Shown: positions 45,459-55,698, counted from the first letter of the stretch. The stretch: DNA of 64,000 nucleotides from Bacteroidales bacterium (GCA_024398075.1 JAKSJM010000008.1:1-64000), one strand, 5' to 3'. Notes: a model not told the origin generated them from the sequence alone. Numbers and translations: made by a program.

Positions 45459-48362
45459 ATGAAAACAATCTTTAAAGTCCTTGCCATTGCAGCGTCTGTA
45501 CTAGCTATGGCATCCTGCTCGTCTAAGTATGAGACAGTGAAGGGTGACGCCCTTGGCACAAAGATGTACACCTTGGACAATGGCCTCAAGGTGTATATGA
45601 GTGTGAACAAGGAGACACCTCGCATTCAGACCTATATTGCTGTCAAAGTAGGTAGCAAGAATGACCCTTCTGAGACTACTGGACTGGCTCACTATTTCGA
45701 GCACCTCATGTTCAAGGGTACTCAGCAGTTCGGCACATCTGACTATGAGGCTGAAAAACCTCTCCTTGACCAGATCGAGGCTCTCTTCGAGACCTATCGT
45801 CAAACTACTGACGAGGCTGAGCGCAAGGCCATCTATCACAAGATCGATTCCATCAGCTACAAGGCATCGGAGATCGCTATCCCTAATGAGTACGACAAAC
45901 TTATGGCTGTGATCGGAGCTGATGGCACAAATGCTTGGACATCAGACGATGAGACTGTGTATGTAGAGGACATTCCTTCAAACCAGATCGACACTTGGGC
46001 TCGCATTCAGGCAGACCGTTTCAAGAATACGGTTATTCGTGGTTTCCACACCGAGCTTGAGACTATCTACGAAGAGAAGAACATGTCCCTTACCCAGGAT
46101 AATCGCAAGGTTTGGGAGGCTCTCGCACAGGCTCTTTTCCCTCATCACCCTTATGGTCAGCAGACTACACTCGGTAGCCAGGAGCACCTTAAGAATCCTT
46201 CTATCACAAATGTGAAGAAATATCACGACCAGTACTATGTTCCAAATAACATAGCTATCTGTGTATCAGGTGATTTTGATCCTGATGAGATGGTAGCCGC
46301 CATCGAGAAGTACTTTGGCGACTGGCAGCCAAATCCAGAGCTTCCTAAGCTTGATTTCGAGCCTGAGGCTCCTATCACATCCCCTGTAGTCAAGGAAGTA
46401 TATGGCCTTGAGGCTGAGAATATTGCCATGGGTTGGAGGCTTCCTGGAGCGTCTGACCTGAAGAACTCAGCCATTGCAGAGATTGCTAGCGCTATCCTCT
46501 CTAATGGTCAGGCTGGACTCATTGACCTTAATGTAAATCAGCAGCAGAAGGTACTTAGTCTCTTTGCCGGCTTCCAGAGTCAGCCAGATTACAGCCAGTT
46601 CATTGCCATGGGCCGTCCTAAGCCAGGCCAGACACTCGAAGAGGTTCGCGACATCGCGCTTGAGCAGGTCGCATTGCTCCGCGCTGGCGACTTCGACGAG
46701 TCTCTCATCGCTTCTACCATCAACAACCTCAAACTCGTCAAGATGCAGCAGTTGGAGAGCAACCAGGCTCGTGCTCAGAGTTATGTGGATGCATTTATCA
46801 ATGGCATTGATTGGAAAGATGCAGCCAAGGATCTCGACCGCCTCGCCGCTGTGACCAAGGAAGATGTTGTGGCTTGGGCAAATGAGTTCCTTGGCGAAAA
46901 CAGCTACGCCGTTGTGTACAAGCGCATGGGTGAGGATACTACAGTCCAGAAGATATCGGCACCGGCCATCACTCCTATTGCGACAAATCGCGACAAGCAG
47001 AGCGACTTCCTCAAGGAGATTCAGGGGCTTAGCGTGAAGCCAATTGAACCTGTATTTGTCAATTTCCAGAAGGAAATGTCTCAGTTTGAGCTTGCTAAGG
47101 GAGTTCCAGTTCTGTACAAGCAGAATGTTCTCAATGACGTCTTCAACCTTAATTACGTATTCAATTATGGTACAGACGATGATCCTGCACTTGATCTCGC
47201 ATGTGATTATCTTCCATATCTTGGCACCCCAGATATGAGCGCTGAGGAGTTCGCTTCAAAGATGTACTCTCTGGCTTGTGATGTCAGAGTCAGTGCTGGA
47301 GCGCACCAGACTAGCGTGAGCATCAGCGGACTTTCAGAGAACATGCCTGAGGCTATACGCATCGTTGAGGATCTTATCGTCAATGCTCAGCAGGATGATG
47401 ATGTACTTGCTGCACTCAAGATGAATACTCTCAAGGCTAGAGCAGACGCCAAGAAGAACCAGAGAAGCTGTTATTCGGCACTCACTTCATATATCATGTA
47501 TGGCGCTGAAACCATCAAGAGAACTACTCTCTCCGATGAGCAGATCGTCAGCCTCAGGTCGGAGGACCTTCTCGCCAAGGTTCGTGAAGTCTTCGCTCAG
47601 GGTCATGAGATTATGTATTATGGTCCTATGAAGGAGGCTACCGTGAAGGATGCCCTTCTCGCAAATCATGTGTTCTCTGATGATGCCGAGCTTCGCCCTG
47701 AGACTTACTCTAAGAGTCTTCAGACTCCTGAAAATCAGGTGGTTCTCTCTCAGTATGATGCCAAGCAGCTTTACTATCTGCAGTATTCAAATCGTGGTGA
47801 GAGATTCAACGCAGATGCCGCTCCTGTCGTCAACCTGTACAATGAATACTTCGGTGGTGGCATGAATACCATCGTGTTCCAGGAAATGCGTGAGGCCCGT
47901 GGACTTGCTTATTCTGCGTGGGCAAATCTCTATGCTCCTTCATTTGCTGATGATACCTATGAATTCGAGGCTTTCATCGCCACACAGAACGACAAGATGC
48001 GTCAGGCCATCGAGGCGTTTGATGATATTATCAATGAAATGCCACAGTCAGATGCTGCATTTGCAGTGGCCAAGGATGCTCTTCTAAGCCGTCTTCGCAC
48101 TCAGCGCACTACCGGAATGGGTGTTCTTTGGGCATATAGAAACTGCCGTCGTCTCGGTATCTCTGAGCCGCTTACGAAGAAAATCTTTGAGGAAGTTCAG
48201 AAACTTGAGCTCTCAGATGTGGCAGCTGCTCAGCAGACATGGGTTAAGGATCGTCCATACACCTACGCTATCTTGGGAGATATAAAGGACTTGGATATGG
48301 ACTATCTTAAGACTCTCGGTCCTGTTACCATCGTTTCGACAGAAGATATCTTCGGATATTAG
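45459..48362 (+). CDS. M16 family zinc protease, lipoprotein
   Basis: A 967-residue pitrilysin-type peptidase with tandem M16 halves. The N-terminal half has the inverted zinc motif in LAHYFEHLMFKG (HxxEH), with the downstream Glu in TELETIYEEKNMS. The C-terminal half is the inactive M16 partner, with YLPYLGTPDMSAEEF and GGGMNTIVFQEMREARGLAYS. A lipobox (VLAMASCSSKYE) marks it as a lipoprotein. Such proteins degrade peptides in the periplasm or at the surface. It is cotranscribed with the helicase. A strong terminator follows. Confidence 0.95.
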   Translation: MKTIFKVLAIAASVLAMASCSSKYETVKGDALGTKMYTLDNGLKVYMSVNKETPRIQTYIAVKVGSKNDPSETTGLAHYFEHLMFKGTQQFGTSDYEAEKPLLDQIEALFETYRQTTDEAERKAIYHKIDSISYKASEIAIPNEYDKLMAVIGADGTNAWTSDDETVYVEDIPSNQIDTWARIQADRFKNTVIRGFHTELETIYEEKNMSLTQDNRKVWEALAQALFPHHPYGQQTTLGSQEHLKNPSITNVKKYHDQYYVPNNIAICVSGDFDPDEMVAAIEKYFGDWQPNPELPKLDFEPEAPITSPVVKEVYGLEAENIAMGWRLPGASDLKNSAIAEIASAILSNGQAGLIDLNVNQQQKVLSLFAGFQSQPDYSQFIAMGRPKPGQTLEEVRDIALEQVALLRAGDFDESLIASTINNLKLVKMQQLESNQARAQSYVDAFINGIDWKDAAKDLDRLAAVTKEDVVAWANEFLGENSYAVVYKRMGEDTTVQKISAPAITPIATNRDKQSDFLKEIQGLSVKPIEPVFVNFQKEMSQFELAKGVPVLYKQNVLNDVFNLNYVFNYGTDDDPALDLACDYLPYLGTPDMSAEEFASKMYSLACDVRVSAGAHQTSVSISGLSENMPEAIRIVEDLIVNAQQDDDVLAALKMNTLKARADAKKNQRSCYSALTSYIMYGAETIKRTTLSDEQIVSLRSEDLLAKVREVFAQGHEIMYYGPMKEATVKDALLANHVFSDDAELRPETYSKSLQTPENQVVLSQYDAKQLYYLQYSNRGERFNADAAPVVNLYNEYFGGGMNTIVFQEMREARGLAYSAWANLYAPSFADDTYEFEAFIATQNDKMRQAIEAFDDIINEMPQSDAAFAVAKDALLSRLRTQRTTGMGVLWAYRNCRRLGISEPLTKKIFEEVQKLELSDVAAAQQTWVKDRPYTYAILGDIKDLDMDYLKTLGPVTIVSTEDIFGY

Positions 48363-48386
48363 TTTTGATATATCCATCATTTTATG

Positions 48387-48415
48387 GGGGCGTAATGAAA
48401 ATTACGTCCCTTTTT
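48387..48415 (+). terminator. Terminator after the M16 protease gene
   Basis: A 10-bp stem with one G-T pair (48387-48396 with 48401-48410, loop GAAA) is followed by TTTTT. Confidence 0.85.
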
Positions 48416-48448
48416 AAGTTTTTACGCATTTCATAAGAAATAATCATT

Positions 48449-48456
48449 TAGCTTTG
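48449..48456 (+). promoter_or_regulatory. -7 box of the DUF6359-like lipoprotein gene
   Basis: TAGCTTTG is a perfect match. The leader that follows contains a direct repeat (48456-48472 and 48479-48494) of the form GGACCGG..CTGAAACT. Confidence 0.65.
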
Positions 48457-48509
48457 GACCGGTGCTGAAACTGGCTCCGGACCGGACTGAAACTTAAATC
48501 TTTTTGGCT

Positions 48510-49577
48510 ATGAAATGCTTGAACTTTTCGAGCGCTTTTGCGCTTGTGTTGGCCATCACATGTGGCTGCGATGCTCTGTGGAAGGATGACATCTCTACAG
48601 GTATGAATCTCATGTTTGATGAGGAAATGTATATGACTACCAAGTCCCTGGCTGACATTCCAGACACGAACCGCTTTATCTTGCGTGTGAATGATGCAGC
48701 TGGAAAGTCTGTGTATGAAGGGAAGTATGGAGATTCTCCAGAACGCATAATGGTTTCTCCTGGGTCATATACTGTCAGTGTGATGTCGGGAGAGTTTGGT
48801 GAACCTAGGTTTGATGCGCCTATATTTGGCGATTCACAGGTGGTCACTGTAGCTGGTTCTGTCCCTGCGTCTGTACATCTGCTGTGCCGTCAGATGAATG
48901 CTGGTGTCAGGCTGAAAATCTCGCCAGATTTCCTGGGGTCATATCCTCACGGCGCACTCCTTCTTAAAGGTGGAGATGGGGAACTTCTATACTCTTATTC
49001 TGAGAGGCGTATAGCATATTTCCGTCCTGGATGTGTGTCCTTGATGTTGACAAATGACGGCCACGACGAAGTGCTTATGTCTCGCGTCCTGGAGGCGCAA
49101 GATGTGCTCCAGATCAACATTTCGGCTCCGTCATCTGTGGCTGGAAAGGAATCGATCTCCATCCAGGTGGATACTGCCAGGAACTGGCGTACTGAAAACT
49201 ATGTGCTAGGGGGCGATTCTGACTTGGGCGGTGACATTTCGAGCGCGCTTAGCGTGGCTGAAGCCCGTAAGGCGGCAGGTCTCACTGGTGTCTGGGTCAG
49301 AGGATATATCGTCGGGGGTGACCTTTCGTCATCCAATGCTTCTTTCAAGGGGCCTTTTAGCAGTAGAACAAATATACTTTTAGGACCTCGCTCTTCAAGC
49401 GCAGAAAAGTCTACATGTCTGTCTGTGCAGCTAAAGCAGGGGAGTGTTCGTGATGCATTGAATCTGGTGGATAATCCTGGACTTCTGGGCTCAGAGGTGT
49501 TCTTGAAGGGTGATTTGGTGGAGTCTTACTATGGCATCCCAGGCATCCAGAATATAAGCGAAATCAAGAAACTATAG
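48510..49577 (+). CDS. DUF4493/DUF6359-like surface lipoprotein
   Basis: A 355-residue predicted lipoprotein; the ATG at 48510 gives MKCLNFSSAFALVLAITCGC, with a lipobox. The N-terminal half (FILRVNDAAGKSVYEGKYGDSPERIMVSPGSYTV) resembles DUF4493-type beta-sandwich domains. The C-terminal half (VWVRGYIVGGD, TNILLGPRSSSAEKSTCLSVQL, LNLVDNPGLLGSEVFLKGDL, YYGIPGIQNI) matches the OB-like DUF6359 pattern found on many Bacteroidetes surface proteins and nucleases. No enzymatic motif is seen. It is monocistronic, with its own promoter. Confidence 0.75.
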   Translation: MKCLNFSSAFALVLAITCGCDALWKDDISTGMNLMFDEEMYMTTKSLADIPDTNRFILRVNDAAGKSVYEGKYGDSPERIMVSPGSYTVSVMSGEFGEPRFDAPIFGDSQVVTVAGSVPASVHLLCRQMNAGVRLKISPDFLGSYPHGALLLKGGDGELLYSYSERRIAYFRPGCVSLMLTNDGHDEVLMSRVLEAQDVLQINISAPSSVAGKESISIQVDTARNWRTENYVLGGDSDLGGDISSALSVAEARKAAGLTGVWVRGYIVGGDLSSSNASFKGPFSSRTNILLGPRSSSAEKSTCLSVQLKQGSVRDALNLVDNPGLLGSEVFLKGDLVESYYGIPGIQNISEIKKL

Positions 49578-49579
49578 GT

Positions 49580-49667
49580 ATAAAATTTTCACGAGACGGA
49601 TGCATCACTGCGTCCGTCCCGCTACTTAACCTAAACTTAAACTATGAAAAACTTCAATGCAAAGATA
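49580..49667 (-). ncRNA. Candidate small RNA with conserved motif (minus strand)
   Basis: A perfect minus-strand -7 box (TATCTTTG, 49667-49660) points into a gene-free stretch. The expected transcript carries GTTTAAGTTTAGGTTAAGT and then a 10-bp hairpin (49595-49604 with 49609-49618) followed by an AT-rich tail (AAAATTTTAT). The hairpin pairs slightly better on the plus strand, so it may simply end the upstream lipoprotein gene. No coding potential beyond ten codons is visible (plus ATG at 49644). Confidence 0.35.
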
Positions 49668-49722
49668 GTGGATTAAATCGTATTTACAACAAGAATGTTG
49701 AAACTTTATTAAATTATTACAG

Positions 49723-49753
49723 AAATGACGGCAAGGTTAATTTGCCGTCATTT
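49723..49753. terminator. Hairpin downstream of tRNA-Gly
   Basis: A perfect 12-bp stem (49723-49734 with 49742-49753) lies 11 bp past the tRNA-Gly 3' end on the minus strand. The T-run is weak, so it may work as a processing or terminator structure. Confidence 0.55.
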
Positions 49754-49764
49754 GAAAAATGTAG

Positions 49765-49835
49765 AGCGGGATACGGGAGTCGGACCCGCCTCCTTGGCTT
49801 GGGAAGCCAATGCACTACCGATGTGCTAATCCCGC
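49765..49835 (-). tRNA. tRNA-Gly (CCC)
   Basis: The minus strand folds as a 71-nt tRNA. The acceptor stem GCGGGAT (49835-49829) pairs with ATCCCGC (49772-49766), and discriminator T is at 49765. The anticodon stem TTGGC/GCCAA encloses loop TTCCCAA with anticodon CCC. The T-loop is TCCGACT-like within GCGGGTCCGACTCCCGT. The 3' CCA is not encoded. A perfect -7 box lies 13 bp upstream. Confidence 0.93.
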
Positions 49836-49847
49836 GTATTTCTTTGG

Positions 49848-49855
49848 CAAAGATA
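49848..49855 (-). promoter_or_regulatory. -7 box of tRNA-Gly promoter
   Basis: The minus strand reads TATCTTTG, a perfect match predicting transcription from about 49842, seven bases before the tRNA. Confidence 0.7.
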
Positions 49856-49868
49856 GTAATTTCTTTGT

Positions 49869-49876
49869 TATATTTG
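49869..49876 (+). promoter_or_regulatory. -7 box of the glycosyltransferase-LD-carboxypeptidase operon
   Basis: TATATTTG is a perfect match 36 bp before the ATG at 49912, divergent from the tRNA-Gly promoter. Confidence 0.65.
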
Positions 49877-49911
49877 CAATGAAAGAATTCTATTAATTAA
49901 CAGCACACGGG

Positions 49912-50778
49912 ATGAATAAAATTCTTGTGATCGTCGTGACATATAACGGCATGAAATGGGTCGATAGATGCTTCGGGAGTCTTAGGACTTCGGAGGTATC
50001 TGCAGATGTACTTGCGGTGGACAATGGCTCTACAGATGGCACTCAGCAGTACTTAAGGGATTCGTATCCGGAGGTGAAACTAATTGAGACAGGTAAAAAT
50101 CTTGGATTCGGCAGAGCAAATAACATAGGATTCCGCTATGCTCTTCAGAATGACTATGATTTCGTATATCTGCTCAATGAAGATGCCTGGGTCATGCCTG
50201 ATACATTGGGGAAGTTGATTGATTCTTTCCCTAACAGTCGCTATGGCATTGTCTCTCCTATGCAGATGGCTGCGACCATGGATAAGATGGATCCCCGTTT
50301 TGAAAAGCATTGCAGCGCTTCTGTGACGAAGGATGGGGAGGTGGTAGACGTTCGCTTTGTCATGGCGGCTCATTGGATGATAAGTGCCGAGTGCTTACGT
50401 GCTGTGGGAGGCTTTTCGCCTACTTTCAAGCATTATGGTGAGGATGAAAACTATATTCACAGAGCACGTTACCATGGTTTCAAGGTCGGGGTCGTGAAAG
50501 ATGCTTATGCTGTTCATGACAGGGCCAAGCGCAAGGATAGTCGTATGACTGCGTTGAAGCTGAAGCGCGTCAGCTGTCTTGTACGACTTAGTGATCCGAA
50601 CAATGATCTACCGGCTGAAGCCATCTATCAGCCATTGAGGCTCATTGCTATGAGTATCAGAAATTTATCTATGTATCTCCTCGCCAGTGTACCTCATCTT
50701 TTAGCCAAATATCCAGATATCTTCTTGAATCGTCGCATCTCATTTTCGGATGGGGCATTTCTTGAGGAACATGAATAG
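49912..50778 (+). CDS. Glycosyltransferase family 2 (rhamnosyltransferase-like)
   Basis: A 288-residue GT-A glycosyltransferase. ILVIVVTYNGMKWVDRCFGSL begins the fold, DVLAVDNGSTDGT binds the nucleotide, GKNLGFGRANNIGFRYAL is a typical insert, and YVFLLNEDAWV-like text (DFVYLLNEDAWVMP) contains the metal site. VGGFSPTFKHYGEDENYIHRAR carries the catalytic-type ED dyad. This subgroup includes rhamnosyl- and galactosyltransferases of surface polysaccharides. Seven bases separate it from the LD-carboxypeptidase gene. Confidence 0.93.
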   Translation: MNKILVIVVTYNGMKWVDRCFGSLRTSEVSADVLAVDNGSTDGTQQYLRDSYPEVKLIETGKNLGFGRANNIGFRYALQNDYDFVYLLNEDAWVMPDTLGKLIDSFPNSRYGIVSPMQMAATMDKMDPRFEKHCSASVTKDGEVVDVRFVMAAHWMISAECLRAVGGFSPTFKHYGEDENYIHRARYHGFKVGVVKDAYAVHDRAKRKDSRMTALKLKRVSCLVRLSDPNNDLPAEAIYQPLRLIAMSIRNLSMYLLASVPHLLAKYPDIFLNRRISFSDGAFLEEHE

Positions 50779-50785
50779 ATAAACC

Positions 50786-51796
50786 ATGAGAAATAAACTG
50801 CTTGTTCTTACACTGCTATTTGCTCTTACTCCATTTCTTAGGGCTCAGAATACCTATGTGCAGCCGGCTTTTTTGAAAGCAGGTGATAAGGTGGCTATCA
50901 TAGCCCCTTCGTATGCGGTGAATGACACCTCTACCGTGAAAAAGGCAGTCAAGCTCCTCAAGTCCTGGGGGCTCACGGTAGAACTCGGTGAGAACGGTGG
51001 CGCGATGCACCCCGAGTATATTCCGAAGAAAGGAGACAAGAGAAGGGGCTATCATTATGGAGGCCCCCTTGCCGCTCGCGTAAGTGAATTGAAGTGGGCT
51101 CTGGCTGACGATTCTATCAAGGCAATCTTTTGTGTAAGAGGAGGTTATGGTACGGTTCAAATGATGGATTACATCCCTTTGAGTATGTTTTCTGATCACC
51201 CTAAGTGGATAGTAGGTTTCAGTGACATCACTACTCTTCTTGCAGGGGAAACCATGGCAGGGGTGATGAGTATCCATGGCGATATGTGCAGTACGTTCAA
51301 CACCACGACTGGCAATACCAAATCCACCGAGGAGCTACGCAGGCTCCTGTTCGGTAAGATGCCGGACTATCGCGTGGCGTCCTCTAAGTGGAATGTAGAG
51401 GGGCATGCAGAAGGCACCCTTATAGGTGGCAATTTCATTACCTTTGTCTCTCTCCTTGAGTCTGAATACGACGTGACTAAACTGGATGGGACCATCCTTT
51501 TCATAGAGGAGGTTACTGAAAGCATGCATGCGGTAGAGCGCCTTTTTCACCTTTTGAAGAATCATGGAAGACTTCCTCATTTCAAGGGGATTATTTTCGG
51601 CAGTTTCCATAAATGCGGAGTGGAACTGCTTGATCATGAGAGCATAGAGGAGATGCTATGGGAGTTCGTGAAGCCATTGGGCATCCCTGTGTGCTTCGGC
51701 TTTCCTGCTGGTCATGGACCGATAAACATGCCGCTCGTCATGGGCTCACATGTGAGCCTTGATGTCACTTCGTCAGGTTCACATATCAGTTTCTAA
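50786..51796 (+). CDS. LD-carboxypeptidase (peptidase family S66), exported
   Basis: A 336-residue serine peptidase that removes the terminal D-Ala from tetrapeptide muropeptides during wall recycling. KAGDKVAIIAPSYAVND lies at the start of the mature domain. The nucleophile Ser is in WIVGFSDITTLL, the Glu in TILFIEEVTES and the His in GFPAGHGPINMPLVMG, the S66 triad. Unlike cytosolic LdcA it has a signal peptide (MRNKLLVLTLLFALTPFLRAQ), so it acts in the periplasm. It is cotranscribed with a glycosyltransferase. Confidence 0.94.
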   Translation: MRNKLLVLTLLFALTPFLRAQNTYVQPAFLKAGDKVAIIAPSYAVNDTSTVKKAVKLLKSWGLTVELGENGGAMHPEYIPKKGDKRRGYHYGGPLAARVSELKWALADDSIKAIFCVRGGYGTVQMMDYIPLSMFSDHPKWIVGFSDITTLLAGETMAGVMSIHGDMCSTFNTTTGNTKSTEELRRLLFGKMPDYRVASSKWNVEGHAEGTLIGGNFITFVSLLESEYDVTKLDGTILFIEEVTESMHAVERLFHLLKNHGRLPHFKGIIFGSFHKCGVELLDHESIEEMLWEFVKPLGIPVCFGFPAGHGPINMPLVMGSHVSLDVTSSGSHISF

Positions 51797-51873
51797 AATC
51801 TCCACTCCCAGTACATTGTACTGACTGCCTTCTTGACTGCCAAAATGTCCGGCGAAAAGAGGGTGGTTAGATG

Positions 51874-51905
51874 TTTGTATATGTCGTTAAGATTCAGTAA
51901 ATTTG
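51874..51905 (+). promoter_or_regulatory. Promoter of the secA-bactofilin operon
   Basis: TTTG at 51874-51877 (-33) and TAAATTTG at 51898-51905 (-7) are both exact, with a 20-bp spacer. The predicted leader is about 41 nt. Confidence 0.75.
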
Positions 51906-51952
51906 CGTGATTAGGTGAATCTTGCACCTTTTACGAAAGAAACGATATTGAT

Positions 51953-54900
51953 ATGAACATATTTGCTAAGATTTTCGGCACAAAGGCCGACAAGGACATG
52001 AAGGCTGTAAAGCCTGTGCTTGACAAGGTTCTCGCAGAGTATGAGAGCATCGACAAGCTCTCAAATGACGAGCTCAGAGCCGCTTCTGCACAGCTTAGAC
52101 AGCAGCTTCGTGATGTGGAGGCTCCATTTGAGGAGCGCATCGAGGCCATCAAGGCCGAGATTGAGGGAGATATCCCAGTCTCAGAAAAGGAAAAACTTGC
52201 TACGGAGTCAGATAAGCTTGTCAAGGAAGAAGATGAGGCTATTGAGAAGTGTCTCGATGAGATCCTTCCGAAGGCATTTGCCATCATGAAGTCGACTGCT
52301 CGCAGATTTGCACAGTTCGAGACCATTGAGGTTGAGGCTACTCAGTTTGATCGCGACCTCAGCGTAAATCATGATTTCGTGACCATCGAGGGCGACAAGG
52401 CCATCTACAAGAACCATTGGGTAGCTGGTGGCAATGAACTCGTTTGGGATATGGTTCACTACAACGTCCAGATCATCGGTGGTATCGTTCTCCATCAGGG
52501 AAAGATTTCCGAGATGGCGACTGGTGAAGGTAAGACCCTTGTGGCTACATTCCCAGTGTTCCTTAACGCCCTTGCAGGCAAGGGTGTGCATGTGGTCACA
52601 GTAAATGACTACCTCTCCAAGCGAGACTCTGAGTGGATGGGACCTCTCTATATGTTCCATGGCCTCAGCGTGGACTGTATAGACAAGCATCAGCCAAACA
52701 GCGACCAGCGTCGTCGCGCATATAACTGCGATATCACTTTCGGTACAAACAATGAGTTTGGTTTCGACTACCTTCGTGATAACATGGCGATGCGCCAGGA
52801 GGACCTCGTTCAGCGCAAGCATCACTACGCTATCGTCGATGAGGTCGACTCAGTGCTCATCGATGATGCTCGTACACCTCTCATCATCTCAGGCCCTGTG
52901 CCTAAGGCTACCGGTGACGAGCAGTATCTCGAGTTCAAGCCATTTGTGGAGCGTCTTTACAATGCTCAGCGCGCTCTCATCAGCGAGATCCTCATCGAGG
53001 CGAAGAAACTCATCTCTGCCGGCGATGAGAAGGAGGGCGGAAAGCTCCTCTTCCGTGCGTACAAGGGACTTCCTAAGTACCAGCCACTCATCAAATACCT
53101 CAGTGAGCCTGGTATCAAGGTTCTCATGCAGAAGGTCGAGAACTATTATATCCAGGACAATGAAAGAGAGATGCCTGTCATCACAGATCCTCTCTACTTC
53201 GTCATCTCCGAGAAGCAGCATTCAGTAGATATGACCGACAAGGGTCATGACTACCTTGCTGGCATGGTGTCTACGCCAGACTTCTTCGTGCTTCCTGATG
53301 TGGGCTCACGTGTAGCTGAGATCGAGAAGACAGATCTGTCTCTCCTGGAGAAGCAGCAGAAGAAAGACGAGCTCATGTCTGACTTCGCAGTGAAGAGCGA
53401 GCGTGTTCATACCGTGATCCAGCTCCTTAAGGCTTACGCAATGTTCCAGAAGGAAGTTGACTACGTCATCATCGATAACAAGGTGAAGATCGTGGACGAG
53501 TCCACTGGACGTATCATGGAGGGCCGTCGCTGGTCTGATGGTCTCCATCAGGCAGTTGAGGCCAAGGAAAATGTGAAGGTGGAGGCTGCTACCCAGACTT
53601 TCGCTACCATCACCCTTCAGAACTACTTCCGTATGTATCACAAGCTTGCTGGTATGACCGGTACAGCAGAGACAGAGGCTGGTGAGTTCTGGAGCATCTA
53701 TAAACTCGATGTAGTAGTTATCCCTACGAACCGTCCTATCCAGAGAAAGGATAACGACGATCTGATCTATAAGACAAAGAAAGCGAAGTATGCTGCCGTG
53801 ATCGACAAGGTAGTCGAGCTCTCGAAGGCTGGACGTCCAGTCCTTGTGGGTACAACGGATGTCGAGACTTCCGAGCTGCTCAGCCGTCTTCTCCGTCTGC
53901 GAGGCATCAAGCATAATGTATTGAATGCGAAAGAGCATGCGCGTGAGGCAGAGATCGTCGCTCAGGCTGGTCAGACTGGTGCTGTGACCATTGCGACAAA
54001 CATGGCAGGTCGTGGTACCGATATCAAGCTCAGTCCAGATGTGAAGGCTGCAGGTGGTCTCGCTATCATTGGTACAGAAAGACATGATTCTCGCCGCGTC
54101 GACCGTCAGCTTCGTGGTCGTGCCGGACGTCAGGGTGACCCAGGTTCTTCTACATTCTATGTCTCACTCGAGGACAAGCTCATGCGTCTCTTTGGATCTG
54201 AGCGTATCGCCGGTATGGTCGACAAGCTCGGTATGGCAGATGATGAGGCTCTCGAGGCAAGCATGCTTTCAAATGCTATCGAGAAGGCACAGAAGAAGGT
54301 GGAGGAGAACAACTTCGGTATCCGTAAGAGACTCCTCGACTATGATGATGTCATGAACTATCAGAGAGAGGCTGTGTACGCACGCCGTCATAACGCAATC
54401 TCTGGAGAACGCATCGAGATCGATGTCCTTAACATGATGACAGATACTGCTGCTCTCATCGCTGAGCGCTGCGAGGGTATGTCATACGAGGATCTTGCAG
54501 CCACCGTAATGGCTAAGCTCTCTATCGACCTTGGATTCGATGAGGAGTCATATTCAAGGATGAAATCTTCTGAGCTTCAGAGGGTTCTGCGTGAGCATAT
54601 GTACGAGGTCTACAACCGTCGTATGGATACTCTTGTGGAGAAGCTTAATCCTATCATCAAGCATGTATACGAGAACCAGGGCAGCATGTACCAGAACATT
54701 GCTCTGCCTATCTCTGATGGTAGAAAGGTACTTAACCTTTCAGTTGACCTGAAGAGAGCATACGAGACAGAAGGTCGTGAGATCGCTAAGCGCCTCAGCC
54801 AGGTGATTGTCCTCTATCAGATCGACGAGCATTGGAAGGAGCATCTTCGCGAGATGGATGACCTCAAGCAGACTTCACAGAACGCAGCGTACGAGCAGAA

Positions 54901-55216
54901 AGATCCGCTCGTAGTATACAAGCTCGAGGCTTATAACCTCTTCGCTTCTATGCTAGAAAACCTTAATCAGGATGTTCTTTCATTCCTTCTTCGTGCATTC
55001 ATTCCTCTTCGCGAGGATGAGCCAGCAAAGGCACCTGCACCAGCTCCACGCACAGATATGAGCCAGATGCGTACACAGCACGATAACCTTACCACAAATG
55101 GCGAGCAGAAGGCAAACACTCCTATCAAGGTGGACAAGAGAGTCGGTAGAAACGATCCATGCCCTTGTGGTAGCGGACTTAAGTTCAAGAACTGCCACGG
55201 CAAGAACATGGCTTAA
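51953..55216 (+). CDS. secA: Preprotein translocase ATPase SecA
   Basis: A 1087-residue ATPase driving proteins through SecYEG. Walker A is in [15 protein letters not shown], the DEAD motif in [17 protein letters not shown], motif in [14 protein letters not shown] and [13 protein letters not shown], and the arginine-rich end of motor domain 2 in [16 protein letters not shown] Pro/Ala linker (about 1020-1035) leads to the zinc-binding SEC-C end, [19 protein letters not shown]. The length exceeds the E. coli protein (901) by insertions common in Bacteroidetes. The bactofilin gene follows 24 bp later. Confidence 0.98.
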   Translation: MNIFAKIFGTKADKDMKAVKPVLDKVLAEYESIDKLSNDELRAASAQLRQQLRDVEAPFEERIEAIKAEIEGDIPVSEKEKLATESDKLVKEEDEAIEKCLDEILPKAFAIMKSTARRFAQFETIEVEATQFDRDLSVNHDFVTIEGDKAIYKNHWVAGGNELVWDMVHYNVQIIGGIVLHQGKISEMATGEGKTLVATFPVFLNALAGKGVHVVTVNDYLSKRDSEWMGPLYMFHGLSVDCIDKHQPNSDQRRRAYNCDITFGTNNEFGFDYLRDNMAMRQEDLVQRKHHYAIVDEVDSVLIDDARTPLIISGPVPKATGDEQYLEFKPFVERLYNAQRALISEILIEAKKLISAGDEKEGGKLLFRAYKGLPKYQPLIKYLSEPGIKVLMQKVENYYIQDNEREMPVITDPLYFVISEKQHSVDMTDKGHDYLAGMVSTPDFFVLPDVGSRVAEIEKTDLSLLEKQQKKDELMSDFAVKSERVHTVIQLLKAYAMFQKEVDYVIIDNKVKIVDESTGRIMEGRRWSDGLHQAVEAKENVKVEAATQTFATITLQNYFRMYHKLAGMTGTAETEAGEFWSIYKLDVVVIPTNRPIQRKDNDDLIYKTKKAKYAAVIDKVVELSKAGRPVLVGTTDVETSELLSRLLRLRGIKHNVLNAKEHAREAEIVAQAGQTGAVTIATNMAGRGTDIKLSPDVKAAGGLAIIGTERHDSRRVDRQLRGRAGRQGDPGSSTFYVSLEDKLMRLFGSERIAGMVDKLGMADDEALEASMLSNAIEKAQKKVEENNFGIRKRLLDYDDVMNYQREAVYARRHNAISGERIEIDVLNMMTDTAALIAERCEGMSYEDLAATVMAKLSIDLGFDEESYSRMKSSELQRVLREHMYEVYNRRMDTLVEKLNPIIKHVYENQGSMYQNIALPISDGRKVLNLSVDLKRAYETEGREIAKRLSQVIVLYQIDEHWKEHLREMDDLKQTSQNAAYEQKDPLVVYKLEAYNLFASMLENLNQDVLSFLLRAFIPLREDEPAKAPAPAPRTDMSQMRTQHDNLTTNGEQKANTPIKVDKRVGRNDPCPCGSGLKFKNCHGKNMA

Positions 55217-55240
55217 TCAGAATAATCAAAACTTTAGCAT

Positions 55241-55681
55241 ATGGAACCAACAGTAAATGCAAATGAAGTGAGCAGAATCTCCACTGGCACTACCGTCAAG
55301 GGCGAGATCATATCTTCAAACGACATCCGCATCGATGGCACCTTCGAGGGAAAGGTATTCTCTAAGGGAAAGGTTGTTGTCGGCGCCAATGCCCAGATCA
55401 CTGGAGACATCGTCTGCACAAATGTAGACTTCTCTGGAAAGATCAAGGGTAACTTCTACGTTAAGGATACCCTTGCACTCAAGGGTTCTGCAGTAGTAGA
55501 TGGTGATCTTCATACCAGAAGACTTCAGGTGGATCTTGATGCCAAGTTCAATGGTATCTGCAAGATGATATCTGAGATGGAGTTTGATAAGATCGTAGGT
55601 GAGGTGGCTCCAGAGTTCAGACCTCCAGTACGTCCTGCTGCTCCTGTAGCTCCTGCAGCACCTGCTGCTCCTATGAAGTAG
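55241..55681 (+). CDS. Bactofilin family polymer-forming protein
   Basis: A 146-residue cytoskeletal protein. The central domain repeats short beta turns every 17-18 residues (NDIRIDGTFEGKVFSKGKVVVG, AQITGDIVC, SGKIKGNFYVKDTLALKGSAVVDGDLH), the right-handed beta-helix of bactofilins. A Pro/Ala-rich tail (RPPVRPAAPVAPAAPAAP) follows. Bactofilins self-assemble without nucleotide and often locate wall enzymes. It is cotranscribed with secA and followed by a strong terminator. Confidence 0.92.
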   Translation: MEPTVNANEVSRISTGTTVKGEIISSNDIRIDGTFEGKVFSKGKVVVGANAQITGDIVCTNVDFSGKIKGNFYVKDTLALKGSAVVDGDLHTRRLQVDLDAKFNGICKMISEMEFDKIVGEVAPEFRPPVRPAAPVAPAAPAAPMK

Positions 55682-55698
55682 TTCTATCCTACTTATGG

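Noticed and set aside
49644..49676. Ten-codon plus-strand ORF (MKNFNAKIVD)
   Set aside because: Too short to support as a gene; no plus-strand promoter precedes it, while a minus-strand promoter overlaps it.
53306..54085. Minus-strand open frame of 259 codons within secA
   Set aside because: It is a shadow of secA codon use and has no recognisable protein features.
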